A stretch of 64,000 nucleotides of DNA. Source: Sodiomyces alkalinus F11 (Eukaryota; Ascomycota; Sordariomycetes; Glomerellales; Plectosphaerellaceae). Positions within the stretch are counted from its first letter, which is position 1. Each line of letters begins with the position of its first letter. The notes beneath the pieces are model-generated. The model was not told the origin of the DNA and did no database searches. It saw only the letters and a list, made by a program, of their open reading frames with translations. The translations under genes and the position numbers were made by a program. The stretch is taken from contig NW_021167079.1 in NCBI RefSeq assembly GCF_003711515.1, forward strand, positions 6,938,385 to 7,002,384, in the 5' to 3' direction. This document shows positions 11,991 through 24,767 of the stretch, piece by piece.

Positions 11991-14105
11991 TCTGCCGCTG
12001 CTGCTAGATCCGGCGTCGACGGCGTCCCACATGAGGGCGCCCTCCAGCATGGTCAGGTTTCGGTTGGCATCTACCGTGAAGATGGTGACGTGGGAATGTG
12101 CGATGACGCTGAGTAAATGTTGCCTTGTCCGCTTCGCCGTCAGCGTGGCCTCGATGCTCTCGTGAACGTCGGTGCAGGTCCCGAACCACTTCTCAATCTC
12201 GTTCGTGACCCTGTTCCTGAGCGGCAGCGCGCGACCCAGCATCCAGCGCCACTCGCCGTTCTTATTATAAAACCGGTACTGCGTATCGAGCGGGAGCCCC
12301 GTGGCCAAGCAGCGTTTCCAACGGGACACGATCCCCTGCACGTCGTCCGGATGCACCACCGTCGCCCAACCCCACCCAAGGGACTGTTCCGGCGTCAGGC
12401 CGGTGTACTTGTACCACCTCGTGTTGTAGAAATCAACCAGGCCGTCCCGAGTCGCGGTCCAGACGAGCTGGGGCATGGTGTCGCAAATGAGCCGAAAGCG
12501 TTCCTCCTCTTGTTTCTTGATTTCGGTGATCTCTTGGGTCATGTCGGTGATGTCCCGGAAGGTTACGACGCCGGCCAGGAATTCGCCGGCGGTGTGGTCA
12601 AGGATCGCTTCGCCCGTGACGTCGAACAGCAACTTGGCGCCGGTCCTGTCATACATGCCGGTACGCACACCGGTAAAGGGGGTCTGGGTGCGGAGGAGGA
12701 CGGACATGGGGAGCTCGTGAACGGCTAGCTGGCGCGTGAAACTTTCGTCCCACATGGCCCAGGCGGAAGCGAGCTGGAAGCCGTCGACCGAGTTATCCAG
12801 GGCGGTCTCGTCAGGCAACAGGAAACGAGCGGCCCGGTTCGGGAACGAAACGCTGCCGTCCTTCCACATGGCGATGATAGGAACGCGCGTGTTGTCCAGC
12901 AAGGCGTCTTTCATGAGGATCATCTTTCGCAGGATCGAGGGCGTGCCCGTGTGGGCGGCGGTCGACGGGGGCCCCATGGGAGGGAAGGGGTTGGATGACA
13001 GCGAGACGGCGCTGGGGCTGACGTGGAGGGACGGCGAGCCGGAATCGCGGCTAGAGCCGACGGACGGGGGATTCGAGTTGAATATGGACTTCCGCTCGGC
13101 CGTTTCGAGCAGGTTGGGGCTGGCGATGGACTTCTTGCTGTTGACCAGGGCGGATGGTGGTGACTGCGTACTGGTGAAGGTGATGGTGAAGTAGACCTGG
13201 TGACCTTCGATCTCCCATATGGAGACGAGCATCTTCGCACATACCTGACGGTCCGGCTGGTTCGATGGGTCGCGCGAAACGGGTCCCGTTTTCCCGACCC
13301 CCCTCCTGGTAATCACAACCTCTACGGCGGCATCCCTGACGGGCCCGGCAGCAGAAGCAGCTGACAGTGATGAGTGCGACTCCCGAGGCTGGTCGGCCGC
13401 CGGAGAGGCTGCGTTCTTTGCTGCCATCGGGGTGGTATCAGCAGGCCAGGCATCATCACCAGGCCAGGCATCATTATCCGCACGGTCCTTGCATGTCCGC
13501 CTCGAGCCCATTTCCAAAAGTAGAGAATCGAGGAAAGATTCCCATGTGATCCACACGGGGCAGCCGTCCTGCAGCATATCAACGCCAACCTGGGACAGCG
13601 ACTGGCCGCGCAGCTGTTCGAGCACTCGGTTGCTATTGTCGGCGGAATCTGAGTTGAAGTCGATGATACCCAGCATCCTGCCCATGGCCTCGTTTGCGAG
13701 GACTACGGTCTTCAGGTTGTTGAGCACGAGGAGAGGGACAGGCAGGTATTGCATGGCGGAGAAGGCGAGCTGTCCGGGAGTGATGCAGGGCATCGATAAT
13801 CGAAAAGGACTTGTCGACTGGGGTTGCTTGTTGTCGTCGCGGACATGACCAAAGTTCTCCCGTAAGAAGCGATTCCTGCCGGTCGAGGACGCGCAGGGAG
13901 TCATGGAGGGGGCTTCGTGAGAGTCGTCGGCAGCATGGCGGTGGTGGCCTGAGATCGACGTCGACGGCAAGCTAGGTGAAGAGGGAACGGCTGGGTCGGG
14001 GGTGGGGATGGATGGCACTGATGCGCCATCAGTGCGCGCCTGGGCCGCGAAGTGATGCCCTCGTTGCCCAGGATCGTCGGGATCCGAGGGATTGAGAGAA
14101 ACCAT
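9528..14105 (-). CDS. Hybrid histidine kinase with N-terminal PAS domains
   Basis: Two-component sensor that should autophosphorylate on His and pass phosphate to its own receiver Asp, then to an HPt protein. Three exons: 14105-11544, 11467-10545, 10470-9528. The introns are 76 nt (GTACGT) and 74 nt (GTGAGT), and the sum is 1475 aa. The frame opens at 14165, but only a GTG is there, so I start at the ATG at 14105. PAS-like segments lie near residues 110-150 and 395-470, followed by a clear PAS/PAC (FRLICDTMPQLVWTATRDG) and a fourth before a Ser-rich repeat. The H-box is MSHEIRTPITGVIG (His about 857). The ATPase has LLTNSIKFTNQG, DTGIGI and GGTGLGLTICK. The receiver has ILMDVQMP (Asp about 1210). 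The intron falls exactly before the H-box Met. There are no HAMP repeats, so it is not the Os-1 class, and no transmembrane segments, so it is probably cytosolic. The signal is unknown. Confidence 0.93.
11948..12006. repeat. CTG/CTA trinucleotide repeat in histidine kinase coding sequence
   Basis: Mostly (CTG)n on the plus strand, coding a run of about 14 Ser plus interrupted Ser between the fourth PAS-like domain and the kinase core. Lies in a linker and is likely length-variable. Confidence 0.8.
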
Positions 14106-15454
14106 TCTGGCAACGTTGGAGCGGGCATAAGAAGCACCCAGAGTTTCTCGTGAAGGCAAGAACACTAGGAACTAGACGTGAGCGAGCGGCGAGGGGCGGA
14201 TCCCGCAGCTCAGAAACAAGAGATGTCGAATTGGATGTAGGCTGAGTATGTTAGAAGCAGAGATAAATAATAAAAAAAAACGTTGTCTTACACTCGTATC
14301 AGGGCATGGTCTACACAATACCGGTAAAAGGCACGGAAATAAGTCCGCGATCTAGTTGGGGGGCGGTCCAGGCCAACCCTGGGAGGCGAGTGGTACAAGC
14401 TATACCGAACCCACAGTTTCCTCGAGGGACCAGGTCCATCAGGGAGGAAGCAGGTAGCACTGAGAGGTAGTGGCTGGCTGTCAGGACTAGCAGCGGCCGG
14501 AATGTGTGTATCTAGGTAGCTTTATGACTTCTGCGGGTGGTTACGTTCCAGCTGGTGGTGAAAGGTTTTGGTCGATGCCGCAAGCGGACTGGTGCCTGCC
14601 CCAACGAGAAAACGACCAGACAAGTAGCCAGTGGAATAGAAGGCCAGGTCGTTTTTGAATATAGTAGAGGAGAGGCGGGGGAATAAGTGATGTAGTAAGC
14701 AGGCTGATGAAAAGATACAAACTCCTCGAGAGAACCTGGAATGGAAGTTGAGAAAAGGACCAAGGGAGGGTATAGAACGGGACATGTGAAGAGTGGGAAA
14801 GCGGAAGCATAAGAAAGAAAGAAGGATGTCTATCGCCAAGTTGGTATTAGCTGGATTTTGATGATTAATCTGTCGTCATGGCCTGGCCCCGTGGTCCTAT
14901 GGACTAGCAGCCACCCTGGATGTCGGGAGTTGAAGGGATTAGATTCCGGGGTGCCACTATTTGGTGGGTAGGTGCATTTGGGAATGGGGGCAACTTTTTG
15001 TTTATTATTAATTCTTTTCTCTTTTTTTCCCTCTTAGGGATAGCAGTTGAATTCGGGCAGTGCTTGACCAACTCGGGTAAAAAAGGAAGAAGGGGGAAAG
15101 CAGGGGGGGGAGGGGGGAACCGGAAACGTCAGGAAATCTCCCGTTCCAAGTTTGCAATTGGCTTGAAAACAGAGGATCTTACGTACTATGTAATGGCGAC
15201 CCGGGCGAGAGCGGGAAAACTTGTTGTCGGTTGAGTGGGTTTGGTTGAAAAACTAGGTCTTGATCGTGGCACGAGTGCCGAGAGATATGAATCGGGGGGT
15301 GGCGGAAGACCAGGATGAGAAAGCTCACGGTGGGGTACCTTACTATGGTAAATACAAATATGACCAGATACCTTAGATAGCTTTGTGTCAGTGTCAACGT
15401 GGCCGTTTCTATGAAGTGATGAGGCTTAGAAGAGGTGATTGGGATCACCATTTG

Positions 15455-15496
15455 GGTCCAGGTCCAGGTCCAGGTCCAGGTCCGGGTCCAGGTCCA
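15455..15496. repeat. Hexanucleotide tandem repeat (GGTCCA)7
   Basis: Seven adjacent units: six exact GGTCCA and one GGTCCG (unit 5). Non-coding. Confidence 0.9.
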
Positions 15497-16498
15497 GGTA
15501 CAAAATGATATTCCTTTCAAGGCGGGGATAAGTGTACATTGTACCATGGTCCAGGCACCCCTAAGGCCCAAGGCAGGCACAGCTGCAGTCCCTTCCCTAT
15601 TTTGCAGCCATTGACGTATCTTCCCTGCGAGATGCCGATCCATTTAGGAAGGGTCCCCACAGGGTGTGGAGCGGAGTCATGCTGCTTGACGTCATTTGCC
15701 CTTCTTGAAATGATTACTTACCCTACCTACCCACTATAAGAGAAGAGTCTAGGCGGAAGGAAGGACTGCCGCGGAGGAGGCAGCGGAGGAGGCAGGGTAC
15801 GAATCAGATGACGTGACTGGCGTCACATCATGGGTTGGATGCATACAATTCATTCCTTTACCGTAAGGACAGGGCACCTTCGTGCTTACTCCGTACGTGT
15901 ACGTTGTACAAGGTCTAACTTCTGTCCTGGTGAGCTAATCACCGATAGGTCAGATGCAGGAGCATGTCCACTCCCTCCGTACACCCTTTATTAATAGGGG
16001 ACTTAAACTGGGGGTAGGACCCTGGATCAGCCGGAGCCAAACCCCGAAACCGCTACTTTCGCGCCCCCCTTCCGCGGGCCCGCCAAGGAATAGGGGGGGT
16101 CGAGACATTAATTAATTAAAGACGACCATCCTACACATTACAAGGTAAACAAGGGAATAAAAAGGTCGACGCAAAATACACGGGGTAAAAGGGTGAATGG
16201 GAAATATAGAATCAAGTAAAAAATATACCTTAGACAATTTATAACATATACCTAGCAAAAGGACATAAAGGAGAGTCGACCCACGAGAAATCGAGGCAAG
16301 CGCATACGTTGTACGAAGTACGTACATGCATGCATGCATGTGCTGCTGTGTAAGGTAAGCCAAGAACTCACCACCATGGAAAGCAACAAAAAGTTGCCAG
16401 GTATGGGAAGAAAAGGGGGCCATGCCAAGCTGGGCGAGTCTAGACCGGATCAAAGACAAGACCATGTTCGTCATACGTCACATTGCACTGCAAATTCA

Positions 16499-16550
16499 TT
16501 CTTCCTCCTTCCTCCTCCTTCCTCCTCCTTCCTCCTCCTTCCTCCTTTCC
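16499..16550. repeat. Pyrimidine microsatellite (CCTTCCTCCT type)
   Basis: Tandem units of about 9 nt built from TTCCTCC just past the 3' end of the Wss1-like gene. Pure pyrimidine on the plus strand. Confidence 0.85.
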
Positions 16551-16589
16551 CTTTCCTCGTTCCCATGCACCAACCACCAATCGTTGGAT

Positions 16590-16906
16590 TCACCGGGAAT
16601 TGTCTTTCATCAGCCCGCATGCTGAACAAGTCCACCACTCCCTCTCCATGCACGTCCCGCAAAACGAGCACTGCCAAAAGTCCGACGCCTTGGCAGGCCT
16701 CGCTGCCGCCGCTACCGCCGCCGTGCTCGGCGCTGCGTCCCGCCTGTTTCGGGTATTGCCCGTGATTCGTGTACTCCTATTCCTATCCCCAGCCACCTGC
16801 TTCGCCCCGACATTGGGAGGACTCTCTGTGAGGTCGATGGTCTCGCTTCGCCTCGGCGGCGTTTTCACCGTAGATGTAGATGTGGTGGTACCCGACATCG
16901 AGGCCC

Positions 16907-16937
<31 letters not shown>

Positions 16938-18149
16938 GCGCCGTTTCTCCTCATTAGGCGTCCAGCGTGTCTCCCCCACATCCTCCTTCGTCTTTGAACC
17001 CTTCTCGGCACCGCACGCGTCGCAGCAAAGGAACGTTGAGGGATTGTGCAGGGTGCACACCCCACACGTCCATCCCCGTTGGGCCGACTGCGGTGGTGGT
17101 GGTGGTGGCAGCGGTGGCAGCGGTTGCTGGTCCAACAACCTCGTCGACGACGGTCCATGCATCACCGAACCCCCCCCACTGCCCTCCGGCCGTTCCGCGC
17201 TAGGCGGCACATAATAGTTCCCATACTTCAGCTTCTCCTCCTCCTGCACCAACTCCCACAACGCCTGCGCAATAGCCGCCTCGTTCGCCGCATCCTCCTC
17301 CGCCTTCGTCCGAAACCCGCCCCGCGCCGCCTCCGCCTCGATCCGTCGAATATCCCCTTCCCCGAGCCCCCCGCCCGCCGTCCCGCACCCTTGCATCGTC
17401 CTCTTGCGCCTCTCCGCCGCCGCCGCGATCGTCCGCCGTATATCCTGCCCCGGCCCCGGCCGCGGCGCAGCACCGCCTACCCGCCGCCCGCCGGACCCCG
17501 TCGCCCACGCCGCTTTCTGCCGCCGCGTCCGCTCCTCGGCCGCCGCCCGCGCCAACCGTCTCGCCTCCTGCATCGGGATCCTCCTGCTGCTGCTGCTGCT
17601 GCTGCTGCCGCCGCCCAGTCGGCGACCGGCCGAGAGGAACCCTTCGCCCGTGTAGCCCTTCATGACGAGACCTTCGTGCTCGTCGCGCAGCTGGTTCCAG
17701 AGGGCGTGGAACCTGTCGTCGTGCGGCCCGTGGACGATGTGCGAAAGCTCGTGCAGCATCGTATCGACCACTTGCTCCACCGCTAAGAACTGGTTCCGGT
17801 CGCCCGCATGCCGGAGACGGAGGAGAATCTTCGCGCCGCGGTTGACGTTTAGCCCTAGACCCCTATATTAGCAAAAGTGTACCGGCCAAGCGTAGATGCT
17901 TTTTTGTGCAGTTGTTTGGTGTGTTAGTTTTGATGCTGGTGATAGATAGTGATTCTATTGCAGCGGCGTACCCAGCAGGTTATGCTGATTGGGAAGGAAC
18001 TCGGCCAGCTCGCCGACCTTCCACTTCCTGGCCCGCATGATGGGCTTCACCAACGAAGCCACCTTCTTGAGCGTTTGCAGGGCTTCCGACGCCCGGGGGA
18101 AGTGCGCCAGGTGGGAATAGGATAGGACAAGGGGATCGTGTTCCCTCAT
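16590..18149 (-). CDS. Wss1/SPRTN-like WLM-domain metalloprotease
   Basis: DNA-dependent zinc protease that trims DNA-protein crosslinks and SUMO-modified chromatin proteins. Two exons, 18149-17972 and 17854-16590, with an intron starting GTACGC and ending CTAG; the sum is 480 aa. The start MREHDPLVLSYSHL matches the WLM family. The catalytic motif is HELSHIVHGPHD (about residues 94-105), with Glu95 as general base. A RanBP2-type finger follows (WTCGVCTLHNPSTFLCCDACG), and a second, similar Cys4 finger (CSFCGTCMEREWWTCSACG) lies at the extreme C-terminus. Between them is TIDLTESP, which fits a SUMO-interacting motif. There is a Gln10 run (CAG repeat) and a poly-Ser run. Upstream, TTTTAG at about 18184 may be the acceptor of a 5' UTR intron. 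Confidence 0.9.
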
Positions 18150-19001
18150 CTTAGATCCGCTTCGCAAGCCGTCGTTATCGAGCCTAAAATAAAAGAGGCC
18201 AGGAAAGAGAAGCAAAAGAAAAGAAAGGAATCAAGGTGGCCTCTGAGTGTAACATGAGATTCGGGCCCGAGTAATAACCCTAAGAAAGAAATCTGGAAAT
18301 GTAAAGAAAGTCAAAAGTAGTAGCAAAATTCGGTGGGAAGTAGTGAGGCGGGTAAGTGGTGTGGTAGGCAGAAAAGAGTAGCAGATATTCGTATATCACG
18401 AAGGACGAGGTGAGATGAAATCCCAAGGGCCCACGGAAGCCAGAGATAACCGTTGGAGAAGCCTCAAGGTATCACGGGGACATAGAAACGCGGAGAAAAT
18501 GCTAGACGTTGTTACACCGACTCCCCGGCTCATGTCAGCATCGACGACTGAGATTTGTCCTCGGAAGCGCGACACGTAAGTTTCATGCCTGGTCAACAAG
18601 CAGGGGAGGAAGACGATGGAGTCGAAGTCGCCCCCAGTCGATACCATCGCCGAAAATATTCCACGCTCAGGAGTAGTAATCACTGCGGGGGATTATTACA
18701 TAAGGTACCTTATTATCACTCTAACTCGCAGGTGCCAACAGGTGCACTGCGGAAATAGGTGCAGCATGTGAACGCCGCTGAGAAGAAGCGCGAGCACATA
18801 ATTGACCACAAGACATCTTCCAGGGACGTGTTATGCGTTTGGCTAGTTAGTTCTTCTATGAGGACAGCTACAGCGAATACCATCCGGTCCGCAAAAGAAG
18901 AAGAAATAATACCCGTAATCCAACGCCTCCCGAGTTATCCACCGGTCGGGTGTCCCCCCCGCCAAACGCCAAATATCCATACAAAAATAGAACAAAATGC
19001 T
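18150..19001. other. Intergenic: Wss1-like promoter and BRCT gene 3' flank
   Basis: About 850 bp with no supportable gene. AAGGTACCTTATTA occurs near 18702. Open frames on both strands are short and unlike known proteins. Confidence 0.5.
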
Positions 19002-22000
19002 TCACCAAGCCTTGGACAACGGGCTGCTAACCTTGGGCGCAAACTGCAAGCTCTTCCGGCGCGCAGCCATCAGCCTCATCAACACACTCTCATCCTTCTC
19101 CCTGTCCAGGATACCCCGGCCCATCTCGCTGTACGTGCTGGGCTTGGACGGGCACGTCATGAGCCCAGCCTTCTTGGAAGGCGAATCGTCAAAGTCGAAC
19201 GCCATCGTGGGCGTCTCCGGCGTCAGCTCGGCCGCGTACCGCGCCAGGGCATCCGGCGCCGGCGTGACGGGAACCGGCGTCAGCAGGGCTTGCCAGTGGT
19301 CGTCGTCGTCGTCGTCGCCTTCCTCGGCCCGGTCGGACGGCGTGTGCATCCATTCCGTGCTGTCGCGTCGGTTCATCGGCGTGTTGGGCGCCGTCTGCGT
19401 GTGGCGACGCCGGCCTTTAGTCGGGGAGCCGGACGCCAGCATGCCGTTCATCTTTTCCAGAGCTCTCGGCTCCATGGTCTTGCGACGACGAGCCCCCCCG
19501 CGGGGTGTCAGGGACGTGTCGATGTAATACGGTTGTTCGTCAAGCCACTTGTTCTCCCTCTCGCAGCTATCGAAAAGCATCTGTTAGTAGTAAGTCCAGG
19601 GCAGAAAAAGAAAAGGGAGAAAAGAAAAACGTACTCAAGAACCCAGCTGACGCCAACACACTGGACAAGGCCCCTCGTCTCACGGATCTTCTCCAGCGTA
19701 CGCTTGCCGCCGTCCTTGTAGACGACGTGCGTAATGCCAACCTTGTCGGAACCACCGGTGCCGTCCGGGTTCCAGGCCCAGTTCTTGACGCAGCGGGCGC
19801 CCATCTGGTTGAGGAGATCGACGAAAATACAGCTGGCATCGGCTCCCTCGCTGGTGTGCACGTCCACAAACACGACGGCGCCGCTGAGGAGCGACGGGTT
19901 GAGGTCCCGGCGTGGGGTGCGTGCGGGAGTTCCCATGTTGGACCACGCCGCCTCCGACTTGGTCGGCGTTGCGGGCGCCGACGTCCCCCGGCCGCCGGAT
20001 CCAGGGTCTTCCTGCCCGTCGTCAATCTTGTTGTTCTTCATTGGAGAGTACGAGATGACGGTGGCGCTCCTAGTGAGTCCCTGGGTCGGGCGGCTGACGG
20101 GCAGACGTGAAATGCTGGCGGCGCGCTTCCTCCTCGGGCGAGGCGTCGAGTCATCCGCGGGCTTGAGCGGAACCTTGGACACGGTATGGAACTCCCGGTG
20201 AAGGGTGCGCATTGGGGTATTGGGGGGAATGGAGACGCTCGGCCGGGTGTCGGCACGGGCCAGGGCAGGGTCGACGGGCATCTCGTTCTCATCGCCATAT
20301 TCCTGGCTCGCATCGGAAAGAGAGTCGTCAAAGCTCTTGGTGTTCGCCCCATGGTAGACCTGTTCAGGTTCCAGGAGGGACATCTCATCGGCCTCGGCGG
20401 CCAGTTCCATATCCTCGTCGGTCACCATAATGTCGTCAAACTCGGGCTCTTCAGTGCCACTCATCAAGCCAGCGTCAATTGCGTCAACCGCGTCAATGGC
20501 GGCGTTCAAGGACTCCTGGGCCTCCGACTCGGCGCGGACAGTCATCTCGTCCTCAAAAAAAGTGCTCTTCACGGGCGACGGCTCGACGTCAGACGTCACT
20601 TCGAGCTCGGGGGACTTGGGACGAGAGCCGTGAGACGCGAAGCCTCCCGGGGTTACAGACTGCTTGGTGGTCTTGACGGGACTGGCGGTGGACCAGGCGC
20701 TGAGTTGTTGGGCAAGAGGGGTGAATCCAGCAGTGGGCACACGAGCCGATGATGCCAGGCTGCGTCGAGATGACCTGGTCGCAGGAGTCGTTGAGGCCAG
20801 ATGATTCATTCGTAGCTTACAAGTTGCGTCGTCGTCCTCAGGCTCCGAATCCAAATCGTGATAGGGCTCCCTATCCCTCTGTCGCAGGCCGAAGGCACCC
20901 TTCGGAGGAGAGCGGGACAGTGCGGCAGAAGGGGTAGTAGTAGAATCAGCCGGCTGCGACGCCGTCTGAGAAGGGGAATCCGACTCATCTACCACCATGG
21001 GGTCAACGACATCCACAACCTCGGCGGATGATGGTTCCTGGTAGGAAATCTGAAGCGGTTCGGGCGACGGTGCTGCTGACTGGGCGGCCCGGCCTTCGAA
21101 TTGCTCGTGAAGAATGGCTGGTCTGTCCTTGAGGGCCGGGTCAGCGTGGCGGGGGAGAACTGCAGACAGCCTGCCGGGGAAGTGAAGTGTGAGAGGTTCG
21201 CGAAGGTCCAGTTCATCGGCAAGTTGATTCATCGCTTCCTCGCTGTGCTCCTCGATCATGAGTTTTTCGGAGGACGTCAGGGCAGTCGGCTTTTCTGAGG
21301 GAGACTCCGACATCTCGACGGACGGTTCAGCCACGACGGCAGGTAGCGCGTTATTCACAGCAGACGAGGTCTCCTCCACAACAGGCTCTTCCGGGGTTGG
21401 AGAAGGCCGAGGCAGGATGGACATGTGAGGCCGCTTGGCCGGTGATTTCAGGAACGAAGGGTTCCGAGCAGAGACGTTCTCGTCGGATGCGCTTCGGCTG
21501 GCGGAGGGAAGGTTCAAGTGGAAGCCCTTGAGAGCCGATTGAGGGCGCTTGGCAGGCGTGTTGAGGAGAGACGATTTGAAGGGAGTGGCGTGGGCGTCCG
21601 AGCTAGGATTTGCAGCCGAGGCAGAAGACAACTTGGGGAGTGTGAGACCCTCGCCCCGTTTGGCGGGCGACTTCATCGACTCCTTCTCCTTAGACGGAGA
21701 TGTGGCAAGGCGACGAGCTGGGCTGGTCAGAGCGTTCCGAGGCAGACCCTCCTCCTCCTGCTCCTGCTCCTGCTCCTCCTCCCCCTTCTCATCGACGGAC
21801 CGGGGTTTCTCGGGTACCGAGTCTGGCTGCTCGAGTCGGAGATTGGGCTTTCTGAAAGAAGAAAGGGCGCTCGCGGGAGGCTTGACCGGATCTTTGACCA
21901 TGGACCTAACGGGGGCCTTTTCCATGGTGGTAAGCTCATCTTCTGAATCGTCGCGGGAGTATGGCACCTGAGTGACCTTCTTAGGGCTCAGAGGTGCCTT

Positions 22001-22855
22001 GGGCTCCCTCGCAGGGCCCGCGGCCGAGGTCGAGGTCGAGGTCGAGCCGGCCCTGGTAGCGGCAAGGGCGGCCCTCGGCAGCGGGGCTTTGCGCACCGGG
22101 CGAGCGCGAAGACCAGTGGCAGCAGGAGCCTTATCGGCAGACGCAGACTTTTTGCTGGCGTCGGGATCGACATTCTCCTTCTCGGGTGCTTCGAAGGTGA
22201 CCTTCTTCTTCACCTTCTCCTTGGTAGTCGTGGCGGACATGGTAGTCGCGGTTGATGAGACGGTCGTACGGGAACGCGTCGTTGCTTTCTTGGGGGGGTC
22301 TGGCGCGGTGGACGTGGGGGCGTCTTCGGACACCGGGGTTTTCTTCGGCCGTCCTCGGGTGGTGGGCTTGGAAGGCTCAACCTTGACCGACTCTGGACGA
22401 GGAGGTTCGACGACAGTCTTGCGAGTGGCGGCCCTGGCGCGAGGGGCGCGGGTTGGAGCGGTGGCCGACGTGGAAGTTGAAGTTGTTGTTGCTGTTGCTG
22501 TTGCTGTTGCTGATGATGATGAAGACTCTGCTGTGGCAGGCTCAGGGTTCTTCCTAGGCCGGCCTCGAGTTGCCCTCGTAAGGCGTGTGGCGGATTCTGG
22601 TCGCTGGGTTGCTTCGTTGTGTTCTTCTTCTTCTTCGTGTCTCAGTTGTTGTCTCTGTCGTCCTTTGTTTTGTGGCTCTACCTCGCAATCGTCCGAGCGA
22701 GTTTTCCTCTTATTACTAACTGGGCCGGCCGAGGCAGCAGCCTTGGCTCTGGAAGCTGCGGTGGTGACGCGAGAGGTCTTGGACGACCCGGTCTCGCCTG
22801 CCTTTGCGGCAGCACGAGCTCGGGTCATGCGTTTGGGGGGAGACTGAGGATCCAT
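19002..22855 (-). CDS. Large nuclear protein with AT-hooks and a C-terminal BRCT domain
   Basis: Two exons, 22855-19635 and 19566-19002, with a 68-nt intron (GTACGT...ATAG); the sum is 1261 aa. I start at MDPQSPPKRM because the open frame upstream of it is low-complexity. AT-hook cores RGRPRK (about residue 98) and RGRPKK (about 167) suggest binding to the DNA minor groove. The middle is disordered, rich in Ser/Pro/Thr, and repeats SPAKR or TPAKRP, which are candidate CDK sites. The BRCT runs from about 985 to 1085: LLSGAVVFVDV, then GITHVVYKDG, then GVSWVLDCERENKWLDE, with the intron inside the conserved Trp helix. BRCT domains bind phosphopeptides in DNA-damage or chromosome proteins. The role is otherwise unassigned; a microcephalin-like or checkpoint mediator function is possible. 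Confidence 0.85.
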
Positions 22856-24767
22856 GTTGACTGAGTTTAGGTTCCCAGGGAAGATATGATATGTACGGAA
22901 GGGTGTTGCTTGCAGTTTCGTGAACGGGAGGAAGCAAAAAAGATGTCGTGCTCGACAGAATGGACAAGGAAAATGGAGGGGAAAAAAGAGGATATGCTGC
23001 ACTGTTGGGTTAGGTTAGTAAAACAAGGAGAACTTCGGACCAAGTTAAAGCTGTCGATTCACATTCTGCAGCAGCGAGATGATACGTTGATGGGGTAGGT
23101 TTATGGTGTTGATGACAAGGTGCAAGGTTGCGAACAGTGCTGGTAGGCACGACGGGGAAAGCTGTTTTGTTGACGGGGCCAAAGTTGCTTAGTGATCGGA
23201 GGAAGCTTGGACATGTTTGTCCTGTTGCCAGGCCAACACACGGTTACCGCGATGGGGCCCATAACAGAGCTTCGCGTGACTTGGACGGTGTATCGTGTAT
23301 CGTGTATATTCCTCTTCCTTTTTGACGTTGAGGACATCATCGTCATATGCCAGAAGGTGCCACTAATTGCTACTTGTTCTTCGGAATGATTGGGAAGTAC
23401 ACGTAAATGAGACGAATATTGGGTATTGTTAGAGACTTGAAATGATCGAAGATGGAGCTTATCCACAGGATGTAGCTGTCTCGCTCTCTTCTCTCTCTCT
23501 TCCTCTCTTCTGTGCCGGTGTCACGCCTTATATATGACCAGATCAAACTACCACTCAGGACTTGGAATGTTCTTGTCCAAGACCAACGTTGCAATATGGC
23601 AGGGGAAAGACACGACACGGGATTGTTCTTTTATTGTCTCTCTGTTTTCTTCTCCCCCTTTCGTCCTCTGCACGAGTATTTAATTTAGTTTCCTCGTCCC
23701 TCATCTCAGACACGTGAACAAACAAACGCCACGAACGGTTTCGTCCCCAGCTTTGTTTGGATTAGGTAATTGACTTTGAATTATCCATCGTTCCGGCACA
23801 CTCTTAGCAAAACGAACGACATTTGGAAGTAAAGCTGGCTACAACGTACCGTACACCAAGTTCCAATCAACCAGTCCCCTTCTTCATCGCTCGCCATCAT
23901 GGACGTTTGCGGTCTTATATTTTGTGTTTTTCTTTGACACTCTTTTGTACAGTCGGTGGGGCTATGCGAGCTGCGCCCTGGTTTCGTAATCCCCCAGACG
24001 CCGAGGATCCCGGCGCCAAGTACCTTACTCAGTACACATTTCGCCCAACTCGACTGCTGTAACTGAAGTACACTAAGGTACCTTGGCAAAAGAACCGAAG
24101 CAGTTTATATCGTCATACTCCATATAGAGCGCTTCGGTTCTTTCAGCCACCGACTGTACTCTGCACCAATACCAAAGCCTACGAATACATACCTACCAAT
24201 AATATTAATATTAAGCCAAGGGAGGGATCCCGGTGCCTACGCCGCCAGGCGTTCACCTTCTCATCTGATTTTCATTTCTTCAAAGTACCTACACAATACT
24301 CCGTTCTTTGTATTCATACCTTCCTCTTCATTCTTTTCGTTCCTTCTTTTGGGGACCTGGACTTCGTACAACACGCGTACGAAGTAATAGGGTACCTTAG
24401 GTACAGTAAGTAAGTAGTATGTACGTACATACGGGAGCCGTCTCAGCCTCACCGCATCTCACCATCTCCTTACATCTATTTCTCTTATCTCTCTATTTCA
24501 ACTCTTAAACCACCTCTTCTCCATTCGTTTACTTTTAGAACATTCGCCCTTACCTGCAACAGACTTAGGAGGCCTTTTTTTCTTGTCCTTCGCTTTTCCA
24601 TCTTCATTTGTACCTCCCTATCTACTCTTCAATTCAGTTACTCTTCGTTGTCCTGCCTGCTACTGAAATATTACGGTCCTTATTCCTTGGTACCTGAACC
24701 CTGGTTGGAACCCTGGGCGTTTCTGCGCCGGCTCATTTGGTTCATATTTCTACTTAACGACATCCCT
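22856..24767. other. Divergent intergenic: BRCT gene and phospholipase B promoters
   Basis: About 1.9 kb shared upstream region between divergent genes. No gene recognised. It contains several GTACCTTA-type motifs (about 24074 and 24390) and pyrimidine-rich leader sequence before the phospholipase ATG. Confidence 0.55.

Larger units (their letters stand above)
14106..16589. other. Intergenic: histidine kinase promoter and Wss1-like gene 3' flank
   Basis: No gene recognised in about 2.5 kb. Minus-strand frames at 14512-14839 overlap in three frames and look like chance. The stretch contains a hexanucleotide repeat (15455-15496), a TACTCCGTA copy at 15887 joined to GTACGTTGTAC, TTAATTAATTAA at 16109, and a TTCCTCC microsatellite at 16499-16550. 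Confidence 0.5.

Noticed and set aside
14105..14165. Earlier start for the histidine kinase at 14165
   Set aside because: The codon is GTG with an in-frame TAG shortly upstream. The first ATG is at 14105.
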